A DNA stretch of 64,000 nucleotides from Croceicoccus pelagius (GTDB lineage Bacteria; Pseudomonadota; Alphaproteobacteria; Sphingomonadales; Sphingomonadaceae). The position numbers were made by a program, and so were the translations under genes. Below, piece after piece: positions 49,379 through 57,880 of this stretch (positions are counted from its first letter, which is position 1; the number at the start of each line of letters is the position of its first letter). The stretch is from assembly GCF_001661915.1 (NCBI RefSeq), contig NZ_LYWY01000040.1:248001-312000 (forward strand), read 5' to 3'. The notes under the pieces are model-generated. The model ran no database searches. It was not told where the DNA came from and saw only the letters and a program-made list of their open reading frames with translations.

Positions 49379-49405
49379 TTGCATTTGGGTGCAACGCAAT
49401 ATAGG
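49379..49405 (+). promoter_or_regulatory. possible promoter before the precursor gene
   Basis: The stretch 49360-49450 is clearly more AT-rich than the flanking genes. It contains TTGCAT (49379-49384) and TATAGG (49400-49405) spaced 15 bp, close to sigma70-like boxes. A separate promoter would let the precursor be made in excess over its processing enzymes. Spacing is suboptimal, so this is tentative. Confidence 0.3.
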
Positions 49406-49481
49406 CGGGGTTGGAACCATCATGACGGTTAACGGCCAAATCCGTAAAACTATGGCCGAAGTAACGGGAAGCAAAACGGAC

Positions 49482-49616
49482 ATGCAGCAGAACGACCGCA
49501 CTTGGGTCAAGCCTGAACTGAAGTTCGTTGGCACGCTTCGCGATGTCGCAGGCTCGGCCAACCCCGCTGACCAGAGCGGCGGAAACCAGCAAGGCGTCGG
49601 CAACAGCAAGAGCTGA
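49482..49616 (+). CDS. lasso-type RiPP precursor peptide (atypical core)
   Basis: A 44-residue peptide from MQQNDRTWVKPELKFVGTLR. The leader has WxxPxLxxxG, matching the YxxPxLxxxG recognition motif bound by B1. The ATG at 49482 has GGGAAG upstream and gives a normal 23-residue leader; longer in-frame starts at 49422 and 49452 have lower-GC, less codon-like sequence. The Thr usual just before the cleavage site is missing (VA occupies it). If cleavage follows that Ala, the 21-residue core starts GSANPAD, so Gly1 could bond Asp7 for a 7-residue ring, and it ends NSKS with a C-terminal Ser. Residue numbers elsewhere (Gly44, Ser64) use the 49422 start. Confidence 0.72.
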   Translation: MQQNDRTWVKPELKFVGTLRDVAGSANPADQSGGNQQGVGNSKS

Positions 49617-49618
49617 TC

Positions 49619-49638
49619 GGGTGCCCTTCGAGGCACTC
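49619..49638 (+). promoter_or_regulatory. hairpin between precursor and cyclase genes
   Basis: GGGTGCC (49619-49625) pairs with GGCACTC (49632-49638) around a CTTCGA loop (one G-T pair), just after the precursor stop. Such hairpins in RiPP operons often stabilise precursor mRNA or partly terminate it so that the precursor exceeds its enzymes. Confidence 0.45.
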
Positions 49639-49657
49639 CGGCACTTCTGATTTCACC

Positions 49658-51526
49658 ATGATCGCGGCAGGTATCGTCTGGGGAGATAATCCTCGGTTCG
49701 ATCTGTCGCGTTTGTCGTTTGGCGATGCCGCAGCGGCTCGCGGCGACGAAACGCTGTCCCGCATGGGCGACAGCGCGGTCCTTCTGCGTCATCCGCCGCG
49801 GCAGGCCCACGGAAAGACCGCACGCACGCAGTCTGGCACCATCGTCGCCTTCAACGGCTGGATCGACAACGCGGACGAGATTTCGCGGGAACTCTCGCTC
49901 CCCGCCGACAGCAATGTCGCAGCGCTCTACGGCGCAGCGACCGAGACCTGGGGCATCGCCGCAGAACGCCGCATCGTGGGTGACTATGCCGCGATCATCA
50001 TTCCTGCCGACGGGGTCATGCGGCTTTCCCGCGCGCCTTGGTCAAAGCACGGGCTTTTCTACACACTCGCCAATAGCTGCGCCGTTGCCGCCTCGGTCCC
50101 GCGCGTGCTGTTCGGCCTTGGCCTCGAACGCTCGGTCGATCCGGCGCGCTATGCCGAGCTGCTCTATGGTCTCGCGCCATCGTGGGGTGCACAGACTTAT
50201 TTCGACGAAGTCAGCCAGGTCGAACAGGGCAGCGTCGTCACGATCGATCGCGGCAGCGTTCAGAAAGTGCAGTGGTATGACCCGCACGCCCTGTCCGCGA
50301 CGAGGCTTGCGCGCGACGAGGACTACGTCGAACAAGCGAACGCTCTTCTGGCGGATTCGGTGCGCCATGCGCTGGGCCCGGCGGTGAGGCCCGGCATCCT
50401 TCTGTCGGGCGGACTCGATTCGCCGCTTGTCGCTGCCGAAATTCTCGACCAGTTACCGGAAGGGCGCCGGCTCAAGAGCTTTACGTTTGTGCCGCTGCAG
50501 GAAGGCAACGAGCCTGTCCTGCCCGCGCATTTCCATTCGGACGGGCCAGCGGTCGAGGCATTCGCCGCGCTATATCCGGCGCTCGATCCGCAGTTCATCG
50601 ACAATCGCGGCATCGCATTCGGGCACATGCTGGACGATACTTTCCGCACAAGCGACGCAGCCTACCCATCGCTGATCGCATCCGAATTCCGTGGGCCGTG
50701 GCAGGCGGCATCAGACGCGGGATGCGACTGGCTGTTTACTGCCGACATGGGCAACCAGACATTTAGCTGCGAAGGCAACTGGGCCTTCGTCGAATTCCTG
50801 CGCACCGGGCGCTTTGGCGAACTGATGCGCCTCCTGCGCGCGGTGCCGGGCGATGATCGGCCGCTGTGGCGGCGTTTTGCCGCCCGCTCGATCCTGCCGA
50901 ACCTGCCTGCCGCGATCAGGTCGGCGGTCCGCACACTGGTGCATGGTGATATGGCCCGCCCGCTCGTGCGCAGGGAGGTACGCGAAAGGCTCGACCTCGA
51001 TGCCCGTTACCGCGCACAATATGGAGAGCGCGAATGGGTGCGGACGCGGCGCGATTTCGTCAGCGATGCCTGGTCGATGACCTCTGGCGGAACCGAGATG
51101 ACCGCCGCGGCCGAAGACCTCTACGGGTTCCGCTTCCGTACGATTCCACAGTACCGGCCCCTTCTCGAATTCTGCCTGACGATCCCGACTGACCAATACG
51201 TGCGCCATGGCGAACAGCGTTACCTCGCCCGCCGTATGGCGATAGGGCGTTTGCCCGAGGCGCAACGCACCAACCGGCGCTATGGCCGCCACGGCGTCGA
51301 CTGGTTCGAACGCGAAACGCCGCGCCTTGCCCTGATGCGCGAGGAGATCGAGCGTATCGCTGACGATCCGGTGATGAACGCGATCATCGACGTCGAAGGC
51401 GCGATGGAATTGCTCGACAACTGGCCCGACCGTCCCGACTACCGCGCCAAGCTCGAGGTATTCATGCCGCTTGCCGCCGCCGTCGTCGCGGGCCGCTTCG
51501 CCCGCTATGTCGACGGCCGCAATTGA
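49658..51526 (+). CDS. asparagine-synthetase-like lasso cyclase (C protein)
   Basis: A 622-residue asparagine synthetase B homologue. The ATP pyrophosphatase motif SGGLDS is at about residues 250-255, preceded by a glutaminase-like N-terminal domain that lacks the usual Cys2 (starts MIAAG) and so cannot release ammonia. These traits match lasso cyclases, which adenylate the ring Asp/Glu side chain so the core N-terminus can attack it. It follows the precursor by 41 bp including the hairpin. A true asparagine synthetase would need Cys2. Confidence 0.87.
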   Translation: MIAAGIVWGDNPRFDLSRLSFGDAAAARGDETLSRMGDSAVLLRHPPRQAHGKTARTQSGTIVAFNGWIDNADEISRELSLPADSNVAALYGAATETWGIAAERRIVGDYAAIIIPADGVMRLSRAPWSKHGLFYTLANSCAVAASVPRVLFGLGLERSVDPARYAELLYGLAPSWGAQTYFDEVSQVEQGSVVTIDRGSVQKVQWYDPHALSATRLARDEDYVEQANALLADSVRHALGPAVRPGILLSGGLDSPLVAAEILDQLPEGRRLKSFTFVPLQEGNEPVLPAHFHSDGPAVEAFAALYPALDPQFIDNRGIAFGHMLDDTFRTSDAAYPSLIASEFRGPWQAASDAGCDWLFTADMGNQTFSCEGNWAFVEFLRTGRFGELMRLLRAVPGDDRPLWRRFAARSILPNLPAAIRSAVRTLVHGDMARPLVRREVRERLDLDARYRAQYGEREWVRTRRDFVSDAWSMTSGGTEMTAAAEDLYGFRFRTIPQYRPLLEFCLTIPTDQYVRHGEQRYLARRMAIGRLPEAQRTNRRYGRHGVDWFERETPRLALMREEIERIADDPVMNAIIDVEGAMELLDNWPDRPDYRAKLEVFMPLAAAVVAGRFARYVDGRN

Positions 51527-51586
51527 GCCTGCACGCGCCCCTTGCAGCAGGTGACGCGGGCCGCACAGCCCATTAGGACGGATGCG

Positions 51587-53269
51587 ATGAAGGGCACATC
51601 GGTCACTCTCCTGCGCAGCGTAGCCGCGCCCCGCCTGCTGGCGCTGCTCGCGCTCATGCTGGCGAGCGCGCTGACCGAAGGGGCCGGCATCATCGCGCTC
51701 GTCCCGATGCTATCGCTGCTGTCGGCGGACGCGGGCAACATTCCCGACTGGGCGCACCCTTTGGCGAGCCACGTCACGCTCAGCGCTCTCCTCGCCTTCT
51801 TCGTCGCGCTCGTCGCCTTGCGTGCGGTGCTGCAATATGCGGTGAGCGTGCTGCAGCGCCGGTTACAGCTTGAGGTGGTCGATCACTGGCGTAAGACAGT
51901 CTTTTCCGCGCTGGTCAGGGCCGATTGGCGCACGCTTTCGGCGCTGCGCAATTCGGATCACGCCAGCATGGTCGTCATGGGTGTGGACCGGCTCGGCTAC
52001 GGGTTTGCCAACCTGCTGCTGCTGATTTCCGGCGCGGCGACGCTGGGGGCGATCTGGATCGCCGCGCTCTGGCTTTCGCCGGTGCTGGCGCTGGTCGCGG
52101 TGGGCGGCGGGCTGGTCGTCCTTGCCGGGTTCGCCCCGCTACGCCGTCGCGCACACCTTCTCGGCAAGCGGCTGGGCGAGGATTATCGCCGCGTACAGGC
52201 CGTGCTGGACGACACGATGCGCGCCATGCGGCTGGTAAAAAGCCACGGCCGCGAGCAGGCTGCGAGCGAGGAGATGACCCGCTCGACCAGCGACTTGCGC
52301 GACGCGCAGATCACATTCGAGAAAGCCGCAGGCCGCGCCCGCGTCCTGCTCCACGTGGGTGCGGCGCTCCTGCTGGCGGTGATCGTGGCGCTCGCCTCTT
52401 CCCGCGACATCGCCCCTGCCGTGCTCCTCCCGCTGATCGCTCTTTTCGCGCGCTCGGTGCCGCTGCTCGATTCACTGCAGCAGGCGGCCCAGCACTGGGT
52501 TCATGCGGTGCCTGCGCTGAAAGATGCCGAAGCGCTTATCGAAACCTTGCGCGAGGCCGAGGAACTGTCCCCGACCGGTTCCGCCCGCCTGCACCCGGCC
52601 AGCAGCATTTCCGTCAACGGTGTCGCCGTGCGCCATCCGGGGCGCGAGCAGGCAGCGGTCGAAGGCGTGACGCTTGATCTCGCGGTGGACGCGACAACCG
52701 TACTCGTCGGCCCGTCGGGTGCGGGCAAGAGCACGCTTGCCGACATCTTCGGCGGTCTTTTGCAACCGGACGAAGGCGTGGTGGAGATAGACGGCCAGGC
52801 TCTCTCTCCCGAAGGACTGATAGGCTGGCGCGCCTCGGTCGCCTATGTCCATCAGGAACCTGTGCTGTTCCACGGAACGGTGCGCGAAAACCTGCTCTGG
52901 GCAGAGCCCGAGGCCCGCGAGGATACGCTCGAACAGGCACTGCGTTCGGCAAGCGCGGGGTTCGTGTTCGACCTGCCCTGTGGGCTCGACACGGTGGTCG
53001 GCGATGCCGGACGCCAGCTTTCGGGCGGGGAGCGACAGAGGATCGCACTTGCCCGTGCGCTGCTTCGCGATCCGGCGTTGTTGATCCTCGACGAAGCGAC
53101 AAGCGCGCTCGACTCCGCGAACGAGGCGGCGATCGGCGCCGCAATCGCAGGCATGGCGGGCACGCGCACGATCCTCGTCATCGCGCACCGCGGCAAGCTG
53201 GCAGAGACTGCAGACACGCTCGTTCATATGCGGGATGGACGGATCGAAGCGATCGAGAATCGATCGTGA
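51587..53269 (+). CDS. ABC exporter of the lasso peptide cluster (D protein)
   Basis: A 560-residue type I ABC exporter: six-helix membrane domain (about 15-310) fused to an ATPase with Walker A GPSGAGKST (375-383), signature LSGGE (478-482) and Walker B LLILDE (498-503). It has no C39 protease domain, so it exports already processed peptide, as lasso D proteins do. The ATG at 51587 with an AGGA site is chosen; an upstream in-frame TTG at 51542 is less likely. It overlaps the nucleotidyltransferase-like gene (GTGA). Confidence 0.87.
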   Translation: MKGTSVTLLRSVAAPRLLALLALMLASALTEGAGIIALVPMLSLLSADAGNIPDWAHPLASHVTLSALLAFFVALVALRAVLQYAVSVLQRRLQLEVVDHWRKTVFSALVRADWRTLSALRNSDHASMVVMGVDRLGYGFANLLLLISGAATLGAIWIAALWLSPVLALVAVGGGLVVLAGFAPLRRRAHLLGKRLGEDYRRVQAVLDDTMRAMRLVKSHGREQAASEEMTRSTSDLRDAQITFEKAAGRARVLLHVGAALLLAVIVALASSRDIAPAVLLPLIALFARSVPLLDSLQQAAQHWVHAVPALKDAEALIETLREAEELSPTGSARLHPASSISVNGVAVRHPGREQAAVEGVTLDLAVDATTVLVGPSGAGKSTLADIFGGLLQPDEGVVEIDGQALSPEGLIGWRASVAYVHQEPVLFHGTVRENLLWAEPEAREDTLEQALRSASAGFVFDLPCGLDTVVGDAGRQLSGGERQRIALARALLRDPALLILDEATSALDSANEAAIGAAIAGMAGTRTILVIAHRGKLAETADTLVHMRDGRIEAIENRS

Positions 53270-54420
53270 ACGAGGCGCTCGACAGGCAGAAGGCGGCGCT
53301 CCTCGACCTCATCGGACCGGCGCGAACACCGCCCGAATGGAACGCGCTGGAAGAGGCCGACTGGCAGGCGATCGCCGCCATGGCGCAGCAGCACCGGCTG
53401 GAGCCTTGGCTGCACCACCGTTTGCGTACATCAGGGGGGGACTGGCTGGTTCGCGCCGATCTCGCCGGGCAATGGAAAGAGGCCTATCGCACCGCGTCGT
53501 TCAGCGCGCTGACCGCGCAGGCCGCGCTCGTCCGGCTTGCCCGCGCCTTTTCCGATGTCCAGGTACCGATGGTGGCTCTGAAAGGCGCGCGGCTGGCCTT
53601 CTTCGACTACCCCGAAGCGGCCCTGCGCCCGATGCGCGACATCGATCTTCTGGTCGCGCCCCAAGACCTGCCCCGCGCGCTCGAAGCCATGGCGCAGGCG
53701 GGTTGTGACGTGCCGGCCAATCGCGAACGCGCTATCGCCAAGGCACTCGACGGGGACAAGCACCTCGACCCGATCCTGCTGACCGATTGCCAGCGCTACG
53801 TCGAACTCCACCATCGCATTGCAGAACCGGGGCTGCCCTCTATCGACACCGCGACGATCCTCGCGAGTGCCAAGGTCGAGCATCTGGCCGGCACGCCGAT
53901 CGCCTTTCCGGGCGACGTGGAGATGCTCGGTCACCAGGTGCTTCACGCGGCCTACAACCACCGTTTCGACTGCGGCCCGCTCGCGCTGGTGGACATCGCG
54001 CAGTTGCTGGCACGCTCACCCGTCGATGCCGTGCGGTTTGCCGCCATAGCGCGGGAAGGCGGGTGGCTTGCCGGAGCACGGCTGGTCGTCGCACTGGTCG
54101 ACAAGGTCATGGGCCCGACGGGGCTGAACATCGGGCAGCAAAATGTCCCTGCCGAAGTGCTGGCCGAGGGTGAACGCTTGCTGCTGCAAGACTTCGAACA
54201 GCGAGCGCAGGTGCTTCTTGCCTCGCAATCCGCGCGCAACGGTTTGTTCGCGACCCTGGCATCGCGCCTCAAGGGGGGCATCAAACGCGAACACGAGGAA
54301 GGCTTCGTCCGCTGGCTGGCCAGCCGCACGGTGCGCTCGGTTCGGCAAGGCGGCAACGCCCGCGCCCGTTCCGAAGCCGCATCGGGGGCCATCGTCGCGA
54401 GGTGGCTGGAGGAAACGTAA
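53266..54420 (+). CDS. nucleotidyltransferase-like protein of the lasso cluster
   Basis: A 384-residue protein of the uncharacterised NTP_transf_5 nucleotidyltransferase family, with KGARLAFFDYPEAALRPM leading to RDIDLLV (Asp 125/Asp 127, the metal-binding DxD). The rest is helical. Homologues sit in kinase-containing lasso clusters, where one (from a Bacillus cluster) was reported to extend the phosphorylated peptide with a sugar or similar group. Starting GTG overlaps the exporter stop, so it belongs to this operon. A second tailoring step is likely, its chemistry unproven. Confidence 0.75.
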   Translation: MNEALDRQKAALLDLIGPARTPPEWNALEEADWQAIAAMAQQHRLEPWLHHRLRTSGGDWLVRADLAGQWKEAYRTASFSALTAQAALVRLARAFSDVQVPMVALKGARLAFFDYPEAALRPMRDIDLLVAPQDLPRALEAMAQAGCDVPANRERAIAKALDGDKHLDPILLTDCQRYVELHHRIAEPGLPSIDTATILASAKVEHLAGTPIAFPGDVEMLGHQVLHAAYNHRFDCGPLALVDIAQLLARSPVDAVRFAAIAREGGWLAGARLVVALVDKVMGPTGLNIGQQNVPAEVLAEGERLLLQDFEQRAQVLLASQSARNGLFATLASRLKGGIKREHEEGFVRWLASRTVRSVRQGGNARARSEAASGAIVARWLEET

Positions 54421-54506
54421 CACGGCTGCGAACTCTTGGATTAAGAAGGAATTCAGCGGCTATTCACGGGTCGATAGCTAGTTCGACCTGCAAGACTGCC
54501 GGAAAA

Positions 54507-54528
54507 GCCGCGTTTGCATCAAACCGGC
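54507..54528 (+). terminator. possible terminator after the lasso operon
   Basis: GCCG (54507-54510) plus GTTTG (54512-54516) pair with CAAAC (54520-54524) and CGGC (54525-54528), a 9-bp stem with one bulged base and a 3-nt loop, 86 bp after the last gene. No U-tract follows, so it is a weak call. The rest of the 217-bp gap holds nothing recognisable except the ribosome-binding site of the next gene. Confidence 0.3.
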
Positions 54529-54637
54529 CGGAACGGCTTTCGGGGGCGAATAGTTGGGGTTGAAAGCGTCGCCAGACGCCTCCACCTTTACGCCTTCTCC
54601 CCCGCAGACATGAATTATTTACGTATCGGAGATACCG

Positions 54638-55150
54638 ATGAGTGCACTTAAGTTCGGCCCAGGCAAGAAGAGCGTCCTCGCAGCGCCCGTGATGGCAATG
54701 GCGGGCCTTGGCGCGCTTGCTGCGGCTCCTGCCCCCGCGATGGCCGCACCGGCCCAGTGCCAGGGCGATCTTTCCGGCGCATCGTGGCTCAATGTCGAGG
54801 TCACGGGGGTCAAGAGTTCCTCGGGCCTGATGGCGGTCACAATCTATGCCGACGATTCCAGCCGCTTCCTCGCCAGCAAGGGTTCGCTCGACGTCGTGCG
54901 TTTCCCGGCCAAGGAGGGTACGTGGCGCGGCTGTGTGAAGCTGCCGAAGAACGGCGTCTATGCCATCGCGATCTATCACGACGAAGATGGCAGCCGTAAG
55001 ATCAACCGCAGCGGCTTGGGTCTGCCGACCGAAGGGTTCGGCTTTTCGAACAACCCCAGCACGCTGGCCGGCATTCCCGCCTTCCGCTCGGTCCGCCTCA
55101 GCGTGCCGAAGCCGGGCCTGACCACGCGGATCAACATCACTTACCCTTAA
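54638..55150 (+). CDS. DUF2141 family secreted protein
   Basis: A 170-residue protein with a signal peptide (MSALKFGPGKKSVLAAPVMA ... AMA|APAQC) and a DUF2141 domain: LNVEVTGVKSSSGLMAVTIY, RFPAKEGTWRGCVKLPKNGVYAIAIYHDEDGS, GLPTEGFGFSNNP. The fold is a small beta sandwich, and the protein is periplasmic or secreted; function unknown. The ribosome-binding site CGGAGAT precedes the ATG at 54638. It has its own strong hairpin downstream and so is monocistronic. Confidence 0.85.
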   Translation: MSALKFGPGKKSVLAAPVMAMAGLGALAAAPAPAMAAPAQCQGDLSGASWLNVEVTGVKSSSGLMAVTIYADDSSRFLASKGSLDVVRFPAKEGTWRGCVKLPKNGVYAIAIYHDEDGSRKINRSGLGLPTEGFGFSNNPSTLAGIPAFRSVRLSVPKPGLTTRINITYP

Positions 55151-55178
55151 GCTTTTCCGCAATAGGGCAATAACATGC

Positions 55179-55213
55179 GCCCCGGCCGCTCGACATGGCG
55201 GCCGGGGCGTTTA
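55179..55213 (+). terminator. intrinsic terminator
   Basis: GCCCCGGCCGC (55179-55189) pairs perfectly with GCGGCCGGGGC (55198-55208), 11 bp with an 8-nt loop, followed by GTTTA. It lies 28 bp after the DUF2141 stop and just before the M20 gene start, a clear terminator for the former. Confidence 0.8.
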
Positions 55214-55224
55214 TCTTGCGCCCT

Positions 55225-56436
55225 ATGAACCGCATCACGAATGACGAACTGACCGCCGCTGCCGAAGCCATCGGGCCAGAGATCACGGCCTTGCGCCGTG
55301 CGATCCATGCAGAGCCCGAACTGGGCCTCGAAACCCCGAAGACGATGGCCAAAGTGCGCGAGGCACTGGCCGACCTGCCGCTCGAATGGCGCGAAGGCCC
55401 GCAAACGACGGGACAGGTCGCGATTCTGAAAGGCGGCGCGGACGAAGGACGGCGCGTCCTGCTGCGCGGCGACATGGATGCTTTGCCGATGGGCGAGGAA
55501 ACGGGGCTCGATTTCTCCTCCACCATTCCGGGCCGGATGCATGCCTGCGGGCACGACACGCATACCGCCATGCTGGTCGGCGCGGTGAAGCTTCTGGCCG
55601 AACGCGTGAACAGCATCCGGGGCGAAGTCATGTTCATGTTCCAGCCGGGCGAGGAAGGTTTCGGCGGGGGCCGCATGATGATCGAGGACGGGCTGATCGA
55701 TCCGCTGCCAGAGGCCGCATTTGCCTATCACATCATTCCCAACGCCCCGCACGGGCTGTTCGTGTGCCGCGAAGGCCCGCTAATGGCCGCGTCCGATGCT
55801 ATCGAGATCCGCGTGAAAGGGCGCGGCGGCCATGCCTCCATGCCGCACTTCTCCGCCGACCCGCTGCCGGTTGCCTGCGAAATCGTGACCGCGTTGCAGG
55901 CCATGGTGACGCGGCGCTTCAACGCCGCCGAGCAGGTCGTCGTCACCGTCACCCAGTTCCGCGCCAGCGATGCCGACAACATCATCCCCGACGTCTGCAC
56001 CTTGCGCGGCACGATCCGCACCCTGTCGCCCGAAACGCGCGAGCGGGTTCACGCGGCCTGCAAGGATCTGGTCGAAGGCATCGCCTCAGCCCACGGCATG
56101 GCGGGCGAATTTATTGTCGAGCATGGCTTCCCCGTGACCAACAACGATGCCCGCGCGGTCGCCCTTGCCCGCGAAGTCGTGAAGGATCGCTTTGGCGAGC
56201 AAGCCTGGTACGACCTGCCCGATCCGCTGATGACGGCAGAGGACTTCTCATACGTCCTCGACGCTGTGCCGGGCGCGATGATCCTGCTGGGCGTCGCCAA
56301 GCCCGATGCAGACTGGCAAAAAGCGCCGGGGCTCCACAGCCCGCGCATGCATGTCGACGAGAGCGTGTTGCCGCGCGGATCAGCACTGCTGGCGGCGCTG
56401 GCGATGGAAACGCTGGAGCGGGGATTGCCTGCCTAA
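55225..56436 (+). CDS. M20-family amidohydrolase (hippurate hydrolase-like)
   Basis: A 403-residue M20D peptidase-type amidohydrolase. Zinc ligands are visible in MHACGHDTHT (Cys 108, His 110) and PGEEG (Glu 143/144); IRVKGRGGHASMPH, GFPVTNND and TAEDFSYVL are further landmarks. Such enzymes release acyl groups from N-acyl amino acids. The ATG at 55225 (MNRITNDE) is preferred because the in-frame start at 55195 lies inside the upstream terminator. There is no signal peptide, so it acts in the cytoplasm. Confidence 0.9.
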   Translation: MNRITNDELTAAAEAIGPEITALRRAIHAEPELGLETPKTMAKVREALADLPLEWREGPQTTGQVAILKGGADEGRRVLLRGDMDALPMGEETGLDFSSTIPGRMHACGHDTHTAMLVGAVKLLAERVNSIRGEVMFMFQPGEEGFGGGRMMIEDGLIDPLPEAAFAYHIIPNAPHGLFVCREGPLMAASDAIEIRVKGRGGHASMPHFSADPLPVACEIVTALQAMVTRRFNAAEQVVVTVTQFRASDADNIIPDVCTLRGTIRTLSPETRERVHAACKDLVEGIASAHGMAGEFIVEHGFPVTNNDARAVALAREVVKDRFGEQAWYDLPDPLMTAEDFSYVLDAVPGAMILLGVAKPDADWQKAPGLHSPRMHVDESVLPRGSALLAALAMETLERGLPA

Positions 56437-56516
56437 TCGCTGATCGGACAGGATTAAGGCAGTTTTCCTGAACATCGCTGGACCCTGACCGGCCCCTCCG
56501 TTAAGGCGGGCGCACA

Positions 56517-57839
56517 ATGAGTCGCCCCCGCTTTCCCATCCCGATACCCAAGCGCCTGAGCGAGGAAATGGGGGACTGGCGGCGCCGCGTAGCGACCCTG
56601 ATGGGCGCCGTTGCCATCGGCCTGGTCGCGCTGATCTTCGCCAAGGCCGGCGACATCGCACTAGACCTGTTTCACGCGATGGAAGCCCGCTGGTTCTGGC
56701 TACCCGCAATCCTCACACCCGCGATCTTCGTGATCTGCGCCTGGCTCACCCGCTTGCTGGCGGCAGAGGCGGCAGGATCCGGCATCCCGCAAGTCATCGC
56801 CGCCGTGCGGGATGAACGCGCGACGGAACGGCTGTTCTCGCTGAAGGCCGGTTTCGCCAAGATTTCGCTAACCGTGCTGGCGCTGCTGGGCGGCGCCTCG
56901 GTCGGGCGCGAAGGTCCGACGGTGCAGGTCGGCGCCGCGATCATGACCGCAACCCACCGCCTGACACAGGCCGCGGTGCGCCGCAGCGTCCTGATCGCGG
57001 GCGGCGCGGCGGGTGTTTCGGCCGCGTTCAACACGCCGCTTGCCGGGATCGCCTTCGCGATCGAGGAACTGGCCATCGCCTACGAACAGCGCATGGCAGC
57101 GCTCGTTATGGGTGCGGTCATCATTGCGGGTATGACCGCGCAGGGCATCGCGGGCGACTACACCTATTTCGGCTCGATCGACGCGACGCTGCCGTTGCAC
57201 ACAGTGCTGATTGCAGCTCCGGTCGCGGGCCTGCTGGGCGGCGCGCTGGGCGGACTGTTCGCGCGCACCCTTATCCGCTCGCGCCAGGTGGCAAGGCAAA
57301 GCCACTTGTTCGGCAAGCGTCCGATCCTCCTCGCTTTCGTCTGCGGCGCGGTCGTCGCGGCGGTCGGCATCGCCTCGGGCGGGCTGACATGGGGCACGGG
57401 CTACGAACCGGCGAAGATGGCGCTCGAAGGCCAGGTGATGAGCGAGTGGCTCGGCCCTGCGAAATTCGCCGCCACGCTGGCAACGTCGCTCAGCGGGATA
57501 CCGGGCGGGATCTTCGCGCCTTCGCTGGCCGTCGGTGCAGGCTTCGGGCAGTGGCTGACGTGGCTCTTCCCCGGCGCGACGGCGGGCGCGATCGTCATGC
57601 TGGGCATGGTGTCCTACTTCACCGGCGTCGTTCGCGCGCCGCTGACAGCCGTGATCATCCTGACCGAGACGACCGGCAATATCGGCCTCCTGCTGCCTCT
57701 GTTCGCCGCGGCGCTCTTTGCCGACTGGGCCGGTGCGATGGTCTGCCGCGAGAGGCTCTACCACGCACTCGCCAAGGATTTCATGCCTCCGCCAGAGGAC
57801 GACAAGGCCGAGTCCTCCAATTCCGACAAGCCTGTCTGA
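56517..57839 (+). CDS. ClC-family chloride/proton antiporter
   Basis: A 440-residue membrane protein with the ClC selectivity motifs GSGIPQV, GREGPTVQ and GGIFAPS and about a dozen re-entrant or spanning helices. The gating Glu in GREGP is kept, as is an acidic pair in FAIEELAIAY where the internal proton Glu of E. coli ClcA lies, so an H+/Cl- exchanger rather than a channel is likely. No C-terminal CBS domains are present. Start ATG at 56517. Confidence 0.9.
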   Translation: MSRPRFPIPIPKRLSEEMGDWRRRVATLMGAVAIGLVALIFAKAGDIALDLFHAMEARWFWLPAILTPAIFVICAWLTRLLAAEAAGSGIPQVIAAVRDERATERLFSLKAGFAKISLTVLALLGGASVGREGPTVQVGAAIMTATHRLTQAAVRRSVLIAGGAAGVSAAFNTPLAGIAFAIEELAIAYEQRMAALVMGAVIIAGMTAQGIAGDYTYFGSIDATLPLHTVLIAAPVAGLLGGALGGLFARTLIRSRQVARQSHLFGKRPILLAFVCGAVVAAVGIASGGLTWGTGYEPAKMALEGQVMSEWLGPAKFAATLATSLSGIPGGIFAPSLAVGAGFGQWLTWLFPGATAGAIVMLGMVSYFTGVVRAPLTAVIILTETTGNIGLLLPLFAAALFADWAGAMVCRERLYHALAKDFMPPPEDDKAESSNSDKPV

Positions 57840-57880
57840 ACGCTTTATCGCGGGCGTAGCCTCGCCTATGCGTGGCAGCC

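Noticed and set aside
49658-51526. Genuine asparagine synthetase
   Set aside because: The nucleophile Cys2 of the glutaminase domain is missing and the gene follows a precursor peptide and B1/B2 genes.
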